Positions 1-5,183 of a stretch of 5,277 nucleotides of DNA are shown here, one piece after another. A model generated the notes under the pieces. The model made no database searches. It was given only the letters and a program-made list of their open reading frames with translations, and had not been told where the DNA came from. Each line of letters opens with the position of its first letter. Positions within the stretch are counted from its first letter, which is position 1. The position numbers were made by a program, and so were the translations under genes. Source of the DNA: Anaerolineae bacterium (GTDB taxonomy: Bacteria > Chloroflexota > Anaerolineae > B4-G1 > SLSP01); contig JAIOSN010000010.1 of assembly GCA_021107605.1 (NCBI GenBank), positions 1 to 5,277 of the forward strand, given 5' to 3'.

Positions 1-26
1 CAAATTTCATCAACCCGCCTACCCAC

Positions 27-64
27 AAAAAAGCGGGAGAGGGAGCATCGCCCCCATCCTCCGC
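27..64 (-). terminator. Candidate intrinsic terminator or attenuator
   Basis: Read on the minus strand, the arm at 64-53 (GCGGAGGATGGG) pairs with the arm at 44-33 (TCCCTCTCCCGC). The stem is 12 bp with two mismatches and two G-U pairs, and the loop is 8 nt. Six T residues follow at once (AAAAAA at 27-32 on the plus strand). It lies downstream of the minus-strand promoter at 179-207, so it could end a short RNA. It could also control readthrough into a gene beyond position 1. The imperfect stem keeps confidence moderate. Confidence 0.45.
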
Positions 65-172
65 CGAGATCCCACCACCCTTATGCGAACCAAATACGCA
101 GCCAATTTGCTCACTGCATCCTTCACACTTCTCAGAACCCACAACACACTAGCGCCGATTCAAATCGTACGG
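27..172 (-). ncRNA. Candidate small RNA or attenuated leader
   Basis: A transcript of about 145 nt is predicted between the minus-strand promoter at 179-207 and the terminator-like hairpin at 27-64. No convincing reading frame lies inside it. I recognise no known RNA family: it lacks the SRP tetraloop core, tmRNA and RNase P features, and a complete T-box motif. A minus-strand ATG at 10-8 lies 16 nt beyond the T tract, preceded by a poor Shine-Dalgarno match (AGGCGG). The same RNA could therefore be the attenuated 5' leader of a gene that runs out of the window. The end points are inferred from the promoter and the hairpin. Confidence 0.25.
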
Positions 173-178
173 AAAACT

Positions 179-207
179 ATTATACACCAAATAGACATTG
201 GAGACAA
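179..207 (-). promoter_or_regulatory. Sigma-70-type promoter reading leftward
   Basis: On the minus strand, TTGTCT (207-202) and a perfect TATAAT (184-179) are separated by exactly 17 nt, with TG immediately before the -10 box. Transcription would start near 172 and run toward position 1, away from topA. No gene of its own is visible inside the window downstream. The -35 box matches the consensus at 4 of 6 positions. Confidence 0.45.
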
Positions 208-248
208 ACACCCCCTAGTGAAGGTTTCCGCAGCAGATCAGAGAAGAA

Positions 249-396
249 AAATCAACGTTACTGCTCAACCATCTCCAGATAGATTGTGAGAATAGCTCCT
301 TTAGGACGCTGCTAACCGCCGATTTTTTGCTTTTATCTGCGCGCATCTGCGTCCGCTCTGGAATTTTGCAGGGTGGCTGAACAGTAACAAATCAAC
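249..396. mobile_element. Miniature inverted-repeat element with 8-bp target duplication
   Basis: The element spans 257-388 (132 bp) and is too short to encode a transposase. Its left end GTTACTGCTCAACCATC (257-273) matches the reverse complement of its right end (372-388, GTTACTGTTCAGCCACC) at 14 of 17 positions. The flanks are an identical direct repeat AAATCAAC at 249-256 and 389-396, which abuts the ends exactly as a target-site duplication should. The right part (301-388) recurs at 3918-4014 in this window, so the sequence is multicopy. The size and ends fit a MITE mobilised in trans. An 8-bp duplication occurs in several IS families, including IS66, but the ends do not settle which. Confidence 0.7.
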
Positions 397-464
397 CCCA
401 TCTAGAGCGGATCTGATTTCCCCTGCGATGGGCTACTGCTCCGAAAACACGAATCTCCCAACAC

Positions 465-497
465 AAAAAGTCCCGTAGGCATTGAACCTACGGGACT
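465..497 (-). terminator. Intrinsic terminator of topA
   Basis: A perfect 11-bp stem is formed by AGTCCCGTAGG (469-479) and CCTACGGGACT (487-497), with a 7-nt loop at 480-486. Read on the minus strand it is followed by TTTTT (465-469). It begins 17 nt past the topA TAG stop codon. The T run lies only on the minus-strand exit side, so it serves topA. Confidence 0.9.
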
Positions 498-513
498 GAG
501 ATTTCAACTACGG

Positions 514-2868
514 CTAGGCAGTTTCTTTCTCCGGCACCGGGAGCTCGTCTAACGCCACCTTCTCGCCACAGACCGTGCATTCCGCCACTCTGCTGCGCGC
601 CACGACCAACATCCCGCCACAGTGCGGGCAAGGCTGCGGCAGCGGCTGCTTCCACGAGGTGAACTCGCACTCCGGCCAGTTGGAACAACCGTAGAAGACC
701 CGCCGGCGTTTCTTGGTGCGGCGCACCAAGAGCTCCCCACCCTCACACGCGGGACAGTGCATCCCGATCTTCTCCACCCACGGCTCGGTCTGCCGGCAAT
801 CAGGGAAGTTAGAGCAGCCGATGAATTTACCATAGCGGCCCCACTTCACAATCAGCGGAGCGCCGCATTGCGGACAATCGCGCCCCACGAATTCCTGCTG
901 CCTCATCTTGGGAATGGCTTCATCGGCCTTCTCCAACGCCTTCTCGAAGGGACCATAGAAGTCGTGGAGCAGCGTGGGCCAGGCGCGCTTACCTTCAGCG
1001 ATCTCATCCAGCTCGCGTTCCATCCGCGCCGTGAAATCCACCGTGATCAGGTCAGGAAAGTGTTTCACCAGCACATCATTGACCAACTCGCCAATATCCG
1101 TCGGTACCATCCGGCGGCGCTCGCGTCTCACATACCCCCGTTGCTGGACGGTAGAGATAATTGAGGCGTAAGTGGAAGGTCTCCCAATACCGTACTTCTC
1201 CATCGTCTGGATCAAGAGAGCGTCGGAGTAACGCGGCGGCGGCTGCGTGAAGTGCTGCTCCGGCAACAACCGCACCAAATCCAAGAGCGCGCCCGCCTGC
1301 AACGGCGGCACCGGCAAGGATTGCTTTTTCTGCTGCTCCGCGCCGTTATCATCCGTCTTCGTCTTCTCTTCATAAACCACCAGGAAGCCGGGAAACCGGA
1401 GCGTCGAACCAGAAGCGAGGAACAGATAAGGTTTATCTTCACCCCGACCGGCGAGAATCTTAACGCTGCGAGTATCGTAGAGCGCGGGGTTCATCTGGCT
1501 GGCGATAAACCGCCGCCAGATCAGATCGTAAAGCCGGTACTGGTCCCGGGAAAGATATTTTTTGATCACCGTGGGTGAGTGTGGGACTCCCGTGGGACGG
1601 ATCGCCTCATGCGCCTCCTGTGCGCCTTTGGATTTGGTGACGTATTGGGGCGGCTCGGCAGGCAAGAACTTCGCCCCGTAATGCTCGGCGATGTAATCGC
1701 GCGCCTGTCGCTGCGCGGACTTCGCCACGTTGGTGCTATCCGTGCGCATGTAAGTGATCAACCCCTCCGGCTTACCGTTTCCCAGATCGATCCCCTCATA
1801 GAGCTGTTGCGCGATCCGCATCCCTTTACGCGCCGAAAAGTGCAACTTGCGCGCAGCCTCCTGCTGCATCGTGCTGGTGGTATAGGGAGCCGCGGGCCGG
1901 CGGCGACGTTTTCCGTTTCGCACCTTAGAAACGACGTACTCCGCCTCGGCCAACTCATCCAAAATAAGCTGAACCTCAGCCTCACTACCCAACTCCACCT
2001 TCGCCCCTCGAATACGCGAGAGTTCCGCCGTGAAGAGCGGGCGTTCACCCTCCACCAGTTGCTGCGGCTTAAGTTCTGCCTCTAGCGACCAGTACTCGTT
2101 TGGCTCAAAAGCATTGATCTCCCGTTCCCGCTCCACAATCAAACGGAGCGCAATCGACTGCACGCGCCCGGCCGAAAGCCGGCCCCGTATCTTCCGCCAG
2201 AGCAGTGGGCTGAGCTTGTAGCCTACCAACCGATCCAAAATGCGCCGCGCCTGCTGCGCATCCACCAGATTCATATCCAACCCATGCGAATGCTCGAAAG
2301 CTTTCTGCACCGCCTCCTCCGTGATCTCATGGAAAACCACACGGTGCAGCCGCGCCGGATCCACCTGCAAAACCTGCCCCAAATGCCAGGCAATCGCCTC
2401 CCCCTCGCGGTCAGGGTCGGTGGCCAGATAAATATCGGCGCACTTCTGCGCCTTAGCCCGTAACTTCTTCACCACCTCGCGCTTCTCATTGGGAACGCGA
2501 TAACGCGGCTCAAAATCATGCTCCACGTCCACGGAGAGCTTAGAACGCAACAGATCGCGCACATGCCCCACCGATGCCTGCACATCATATCCCTTCCCCA
2601 TCATCCGCCCCACCGTGCGCGCCTTCGTCGGCGACTCCACAATGATCATCTTACCCGTGGGCGGCGGCGGTTCCGGTTTAGGCGGCGGCGTCAGGCCCTC
2701 ATGCAATTCCGTCCGTCCCATCCGAAACATATTTGTCCCACACTCAGCACACTTGCCCCGCGCAGCCGGCTGTGCCCTCTTAGTAAAAACAGGCTGTGGC
2801 GCTACCATCTCCCGCTTAGTTTTACATTTTACGCAATAAGCTATTACCTTTATCTCTTCAGTCATCAC
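514..2868 (-). CDS. topA: DNA topoisomerase I (type IA) with extra N-terminal zinc ribbon
   Basis: This enzyme relaxes negatively supercoiled DNA by a single-strand break through a 5'-phosphotyrosine link. Residues 12-43 form a C2/C2 ribbon (C12, C15, C40, C43) resembling DUF5679, joined by a Pro-rich linker (61-70) to the TOPRIM domain. TOPRIM starts at VESPTKA (E78, K82) and has the acidic triad in DPDREGEA (D151, D153, E155). The core contains SAGRVQS (232-238), the catalytic tyrosine in ITYMRTDSTN (Y373, R375), HEAIRPT (420-426) and KYGIGRPSTYA (558-568). Three C-terminal four-Cys zinc fingers follow: C665/C668/C685/C691, C705/C708/C728/C734 and C747/C750/C764/C767. The length, 784 residues, is near the E. 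coli enzyme (865), and all key residues are present. The first codon is GTG at 2868, with ATG directly after it at 2865, so the start is uncertain by one residue. It has its own promoter and terminator. Confidence 0.98.
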   Translation of the reverse strand: MMTEEIKVIAYCVKCKTKREMVAPQPVFTKRAQPAARGKCAECGTNMFRMGRTELHEGLTPPPKPEPPPPTGKMIIVESPTKARTVGRMMGKGYDVQASVGHVRDLLRSKLSVDVEHDFEPRYRVPNEKREVVKKLRAKAQKCADIYLATDPDREGEAIAWHLGQVLQVDPARLHRVVFHEITEEAVQKAFEHSHGLDMNLVDAQQARRILDRLVGYKLSPLLWRKIRGRLSAGRVQSIALRLIVEREREINAFEPNEYWSLEAELKPQQLVEGERPLFTAELSRIRGAKVELGSEAEVQLILDELAEAEYVVSKVRNGKRRRRPAAPYTTSTMQQEAARKLHFSARKGMRIAQQLYEGIDLGNGKPEGLITYMRTDSTNVAKSAQRQARDYIAEHYGAKFLPAEPPQYVTKSKGAQEAHEAIRPTGVPHSPTVIKKYLSRDQYRLYDLIWRRFIASQMNPALYDTRSVKILAGRGEDKPYLFLASGSTLRFPGFLVVYEEKTKTDDNGAEQQKKQSLPVPPLQAGALLDLVRLLPEQHFTQPPPRYSDALLIQTMEKYGIGRPSTYASIISTVQQRGYVRRERRRMVPTDIGELVNDVLVKHFPDLITVDFTARMERELDEIAEGKRAWPTLLHDFYGPFEKALEKADEAIPKMRQQEFVGRDCPQCGAPLIVKWGRYGKFIGCSNFPDCRQTEPWVEKIGMHCPACEGGELLVRRTKKRRRVFYGCSNWPECEFTSWKQPLPQPCPHCGGMLVVARSRVAECTVCGEKVALDELPVPEKETA

Positions 2869-2877
2869 TGCCCTTCC

Positions 2878-2883
2878 CCTCCT
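2878..2883 (-). promoter_or_regulatory. Ribosome binding site of topA
   Basis: The minus strand reads AGGAGG here, inside AGGAGGGGAAGGGCAGTGATG. The spacing is 9 nt to the GTG at 2868 and 12 nt to the ATG at 2865. The spacing slightly favours GTG, while codon preference favours ATG. Confidence 0.75.
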
Positions 2884-2901
2884 AACCTAACACGGCTCAA
2901 A

Positions 2902-2929
2902 ATCATAAAGGAAAGCCCTAGAGTGTCAA
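2902..2929 (-). promoter_or_regulatory. Sigma-70 promoter of topA
   Basis: On the minus strand, a perfect TTGACA (2929-2924) is followed after 16 nt by TATGAT (2907-2902), five of six bases of the -10 consensus. Transcription would start near 2895, giving a leader of about 27 nt that contains the AGGAGG site. Housekeeping control with strong basal output is expected. Confidence 0.85.
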
Positions 2930-2938
2930 GTAACACTC
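2921..2938. promoter_or_regulatory. Dyad over the topA -35 box, possible operator
   Basis: GAGTGT (2921-2926) and ACACTC (2933-2938) form a perfect 6-bp inverted repeat with a 6-nt spacer. It encloses the whole TTGACA box of the topA promoter. A dimeric repressor bound here would block RNA polymerase. The geometry is seen; the regulator is unknown and chance cannot be excluded. Confidence 0.4.
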
Positions 2939-3125
2939 AAAAATCTCGCGGAGCCTGCAACTGCCAGCTTTTTCTTTGGGAAATTACAAAGGCGGCCTCC
3001 ATCCATCTGCCCTACGTTGAGCCGCCCCATCCCTTCATCAAAATTGGGACAGGAAAAGCAAACACTCCCCCCTCCTGCCTCCCGTCCACACCCAGCAAAT
3101 GCTATACCAGCACACTTAGGATTGC
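2939..3125. other. Spacer with no recognised feature
   Basis: I see no gene, RNA or clear repeat in this stretch upstream of topA. A minus-strand frame across it (2926-3132) opens with TTG, has no Shine-Dalgarno sequence, and its stop overlaps the topA -35 box, so I do not treat it as a gene. Confidence 0.6.
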
Positions 3126-3311
3126 GTCGCAAGCAACTTGTGCGACTTAGTTTAGTGCGCGGTCCAACGGGAGAGCTGCCTAACTGAACTTGTCATTCCT
3201 CGACTCCGTGCTCCTCGCTTTGCTCAACGCACTATGCTCCTAAGAAACAAATTCTGTTTCTTGCCCCATGCGGGGCGCGAATGCGCCATGCGTAGCTCGG
3301 AAGGACAAGTT
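3126..3311. repeat. Imperfect inverted repeat enclosing nested hairpins
   Basis: AACTTGTCATTCC (3187-3199) pairs with GGAAGGACAAGTT (3299-3311) at 12 of 13 positions. A related GCAACTTGT occurs at 3133-3141, within a small hairpin GTCGCA...TGCGAC (3126-3146). Between the large arms lie AAGAAACA/TGTTTCTT (3242-3262, 5-nt loop), GCCCC/GGGGC (3263-3276) and GCGC/GCGC (3275-3286). No frame fits it. It may be a decayed mobile element or a structured repeat; no target duplication is evident at its edges. Confidence 0.5.
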
Positions 3312-3316
3312 GCCAG

Positions 3317-3477
3317 GCTAGCCGGCTAGCCCCGTTTACGGGGCGTGGTTCCGTAGCCCGTGGTCTTTAGCCACGGGCAGTTGGCTGAAGGTCGGCCGCC
3401 GCAGGTGAACTGCGTGCGCCAGCCGCGACTTCCCGGCTACAAGCAGCCCTCCGATTTCTTAAAGAAATCGGAGGGCT
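3317..3477 (+). other. Hairpin cluster recalling IS200/IS605 ends or omega RNA
   Basis: Five stems follow one another. They are the palindrome GCTAGCCGGCTAGC (3317-3330), GCCCCG-TTTA-CGGGGC (3329-3344), GCCCGTGG-TCTTTAG-CCACGGGC (3356-3378), AGCCG/CGGCT (3421-3438) and a 15-bp stem at 3445-3477. The third stem, with CTTTAGCC in its loop and 3' side, and the last stem, preceded by GGCTACAAGC and followed by TTTAC, look like the terminal hairpins of IS200/IS605-type transposons. Their tnpB 3' ends encode omega RNA. No transposase or TnpB frame is present, so at most this is a non-autonomous derivative or remnant. Family assignment is inferred from memory of such ends. Confidence 0.35.
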
Positions 3478-3490
3478 TTACCTTTACTTT
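3445..3490 (+). terminator. Strong hairpin, terminator-like on the plus strand
   Basis: A perfect 15-bp stem (3445-3459 with 3463-3477, sequence AGCCCTCCGATTTCT and its complement) closes a 3-nt loop. It is followed by the T-rich TTACCTTTACTTT. The T tract is interrupted, and no plus-strand gene lies before it. It may end a non-coding transcript or be a transposon-end hairpin instead. Confidence 0.4.
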
Positions 3491-3517
3491 GGCTCTTTAG
3501 GATTTCGCGGGGGCGCT

Positions 3518-3591
3518 CAAAAATTTACCACGGATTTCACAAATTAGCACGAAAAAACAAAAAAATCTTGTGTAATCTGTGGTTAAAATTT
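3518..3591. repeat. AT-rich imperfect inverted repeat
   Basis: ACCACGGATTTCACAA (3527-3542) pairs with TTGTGTAATCTGTGGT (3568-3583) at 14 of 16 positions. Both arms continue outward into A/T runs that can pair with one base slipped. The composition is like other short repeats scattered in this window, so it is probably one copy of a dispersed intergenic family. Confidence 0.55.
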
Positions 3592-3640
3592 ACGTCGCGA
3601 GGTACCCACCACGCCAAGTCCCCGAGACCTTTTACTTTTT

Positions 3641-3670
3641 TTCACGTTAATTCGCGTTAATTCGCTGTTA
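3641..3670. repeat. Three 10-nt tandem units, TTCRCGTTAA-like
   Basis: TTCACGTTAA, TTCGCGTTAA and TTCGCTGTTA lie head to tail, each 10 nt long, or about one helical turn. The last two overlap the duplicated segment at 3651-3707. No coding role is seen. Confidence 0.6.
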
Positions 3671-3707
3671 CTTTACTTCAGAGCTTGTCCGCGCGCCCCT
3701 CCGCCCG
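3651..3707. repeat. Displaced copy of the manC 3' end (direct repeat A)
   Basis: This 57-nt segment matches 4028-4084 at 54 of 57 positions in the same orientation. Read on the minus strand, 3707-3678 encodes RAEGRADKL and a TGA stop. That equals the last residues of the intact manC product (RAEGCADKL) apart from one Arg/Cys change. The remaining 27 nt copy the sequence beyond the manC stop. Homology ends abruptly at 3708. It is a duplicated gene end, not a gene. Confidence 0.85.
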
Positions 3708-3718
3708 TTTGTACTGTG

Positions 3719-3727
3719 TGCTATAAT
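3719..3727 (+). promoter_or_regulatory. Extended -10 promoter before the antitoxin relic
   Basis: TGCTATAAT is a perfect extended -10 element (TG-N-TATAAT). No good -35 box is present at the usual spacing, which an extended -10 can tolerate. Transcription would start near 3734, giving a leader of about 29 nt before the ATG at 3763. Confidence 0.55.
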
Positions 3728-3762
3728 ATCCTTAAGAGTGGCAAGAAAACCAGAGGTGCTAA

Positions 3763-3870
3763 ATGACAATGAAAACAGCTATTTCAATACCTAATCCCCT
3801 CTTTGAAAATGCCCGACGGCTAGCAGGGATACAATGCTGCCCGACGTACTCGGAATGCTGGTACAGGTAG
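3763..3870 (+). pseudogene. Truncated ribbon-helix-helix antitoxin relic
   Basis: This is a 35-codon frame. Its first part, MKTAISIPNPLFENARRLA from the second ATG (3769), reads like the N-terminus of MazE/CopG-like ribbon-helix-helix antitoxins: the DNA-contacting strand KTAISIP and then the first helix. After residue 21 the likeness stops. The rest (GIQCCPTYSECWYR) is unlike the family, and the frame ends far short of the usual 70-90 residues. GAGGTG at 3753-3758 lies 4 nt before the ATG at 3763, and an extended -10 promoter lies at 3719-3727, so expression signals survive. A short overlapping frame ends at 3884 (MLPDVLGMLVQVDRTQ from 3834). It might be a scrap of the partner toxin's C-terminus, but this is speculative. 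No toxin gene is present. The family call rests on the N-terminus alone. Confidence 0.55.
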
Positions 3871-3917
3871 ATAGAACACAATGAAGGTACCTAATGCAGA
3901 CTATGCTGTAGTAGACA

Positions 3918-4014
3918 TTAGGACGCAGATAAACGCTGATTTTCTATTTTATCTGCGGAAATCTGCGCGAATCTGCGTCCGCTCTTGAATTTTGCAGGAT
4001 GGTTGAGTAGTAAC
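3918..4014. mobile_element. Second, left-truncated copy of the miniature element
   Basis: The segment aligns with 301-388 in the same orientation, including TTAGGACGC at its left and 29 of 34 matches over 3981-4014. Its right terminus, read inward, GTTACTACTCAACCATC, matches the left terminus of the first element at 16 of 17 positions. No matching left terminus is found near 3880-3918, so it is truncated or rearranged. It carries three ATCTGCG-type 10-nt units (3951-3980) where the first copy has two (335-354). A 10-bp inverted repeat, GGACGCAGAT/ATCTGCGTCC, spans 3921-3980. Confidence 0.65.
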
Positions 4015-4027
4015 CAGGGATCTTTAC

Positions 4028-4084
4028 TTCGCGTTAATCCGCTGTTACTTTACTTCAGAGCTTATCCGCGCACCCCTCCGCCCG
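4028..4084. repeat. Direct repeat B, overlapping the manC 3' end
   Basis: This is the partner of 3651-3707 (54 of 57 identical). Positions 4055-4084 code for the last nine residues and stop of manC; 4028-4054 are downstream spacer. Together with copy A it brackets a 320-bp insert that holds the antitoxin relic and the second miniature element. Confidence 0.85.
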
Positions 4085-5137
4085 CAGACGTTGCACGATC
4101 TCGCGTACCCGCTCGGATTGTTCGCGGCCCGTGATAAGCGTCGCATCCGGGGTGTCAATCACGATCAAATCTCGGACGCCCACAGTCGCAATCATCCGCC
4201 CGCTCTGCGCCCAAACCAACGTCCCCTGCGTATCCACCGCCAGATGCTCCCCCAGACTGACATTCCCCTGCGCGTCAGCAGCGTGCAATGCCAGCACCGC
4301 GTCCCAACTGCCCACGTCCGACCAGCCCATCTCCACCGGGATGACGGCTACGCGCTCCGCTCGCTCCATGATGCCGTAGTCGATGGTCTCTTTCCGGATA
4401 GTAGGCCAGACCCGTTGCAGCCGCGACTCATACTCGCCGGTGCCCAACACCTCGCCCAACCCGGTCAACGTCGCGCCCAACTCCGGCAGCAGTTTAGCTA
4501 TCTCCTCCAAAATCCGTGCCGCCTGCCAGACGAACATCCCGCTATTCCAGGAATATTGCCCAGAAGCAAAGAACCTCAGCGCGGTCTCCGCATCGGGCTT
4601 CTCGGCAAAACGTGCGACCTGCGAATAAGTGAAGTCTCCAGCTCTGCCCAACCGCTCACCCCGGCGGATATAACCGTAGCCGGTGGAGGGAAAGTTCGGC
4701 TGGATACCCAATGTGACCAGATAACCCGCGTCAGCGACCAATTGCGCCGCCACCAGCACCGCGCGGAAAGTCTCTTCACGGCGGATGTAGTGATCTGCGG
4801 TGAGCACCGCCATCACCGCGTCGGGATCTCGCGCTCGCAAGTGCAGCGCCGAAAGGCCAATACAAGCCGCCGTCCCGCGTCCCAACGGCTCCACAATGAA
4901 GTTCTCACGCGGCAACTCCGGCGCCTGCTCCGCCAACGGCTCCACCTGCTCCGCCGCCGTCACCACGCAGATCCGCTCCGGCGGCAACAGCGGCAGCAAC
5001 CGGTCCACGGAAAGCTGAAACATCGAGCGATCGCCAAACAAAGTCAACGTCTGCTTGGGATGCGCCCGCCGGCTCAGAGGCCATAACCGCGTCCCGCCGC
5101 CCCCGGCCATGATCACAGCGTACAAATGTTCGTGCAT
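4055..5137 (-). CDS. manC: Mannose-1-phosphate guanylyltransferase (GDP-mannose pyrophosphorylase)
   Basis: This cytoplasmic enzyme converts GTP and mannose 1-phosphate to GDP-mannose and pyrophosphate, supplying mannose, fucose or rhamnose units for surface glycans. The nucleotidyltransferase fold shows MAGGGGTRLWPLSR (10-23) with PKQ (K28), VEPLGRGTAACIG (82-94), LTADH (112-116, D115 a likely metal ligand), STGYGYI (151-157), FAEKPD (177-182), WNSGMF (197-202), IDYGIME (252-258) and GWSDVGSWDAV (271-281). At 360 residues it is a single-domain form without the C-terminal phosphomannose isomerase cupin of bifunctional ManC/AlgA. Residues 296 to the end match the usual short C-terminal part. 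The ATG start fits an ideal ribosome site, and the N-terminus begins normally. The last nine codons lie in a direct repeat whose other copy is at 3651-3707. C356 is Arg in that copy. No terminator is evident after the stop. Confidence 0.96.
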   Translation of the reverse strand: MHEHLYAVIMAGGGGTRLWPLSRRAHPKQTLTLFGDRSMFQLSVDRLLPLLPPERICVVTAAEQVEPLAEQAPELPRENFIVEPLGRGTAACIGLSALHLRARDPDAVMAVLTADHYIRREETFRAVLVAAQLVADAGYLVTLGIQPNFPSTGYGYIRRGERLGRAGDFTYSQVARFAEKPDAETALRFFASGQYSWNSGMFVWQAARILEEIAKLLPELGATLTGLGEVLGTGEYESRLQRVWPTIRKETIDYGIMERAERVAVIPVEMGWSDVGSWDAVLALHAADAQGNVSLGEHLAVDTQGTLVWAQSGRMIATVGVRDLIVIDTPDATLITGREQSERVREIVQRLRAEGCADKL

Positions 5138-5142
5138 GTTTT

Positions 5143-5148
5143 CTCCTC
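5143..5148 (-). promoter_or_regulatory. Ribosome binding site of manC
   Basis: The minus strand reads GAGGAG followed by AAAAC and the ATG at 5137-5135, a 5-nt spacing. This fixes the start codon. No convincing -35/-10 pair is visible between here and the end of the window, so the promoter may be further upstream or manC may be in an operon. Confidence 0.85.
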
Positions 5149-5183
5149 GCTAATGAATTTCTTTAGGCATAAAAAGGTTATCT

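Noticed and set aside
65..110. T-box riboswitch suggested by AAGGGTGGT on the minus strand
   Set aside because: The match stops after nine bases: the ACCGCG part of the T-box core is absent, and no specifier stem is evident.
83..289. Plus-strand frame of 68 codons
   Set aside because: No Shine-Dalgarno site before the ATG, no recognisable domain, and it overlaps a minus-strand promoter and the left end of the miniature element.
622..2085. Long plus-strand frames antisense to topA (622-1164 and 1579-2085)
   Set aside because: They are antisense shadows of a clearly conserved topoisomerase; translations are rich in Arg, Leu and His with no domain.
2926..3132. Minus-strand frame of 68 codons with a CFSC motif
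   Set aside because: It opens with TTG, has no ribosome site, and its stop sits in the topA -35 box; composition does not look coding.
3360..3500. Plus-strand frame of 46 codons across the hairpin cluster, as a TnpB tail
   Set aside because: Its GTG start is in a hairpin arm, it has no ribosome site, and the sequence shows no TnpB zinc-finger or catalytic motif.
3921..3980. GGACGCAGAT/ATCTGCGTCC hairpin as a manC terminator
   Set aside because: The 10-bp arms are 40 nt apart and no T run follows on the minus strand; it is internal to the repeated element.
4091..5086. 331-codon plus-strand frame antisense to manC
   Set aside because: The opposite strand carries all motifs of a GDP-mannose pyrophosphorylase; this frame is low-complexity Arg/Gln-rich and lacks a ribosome site.
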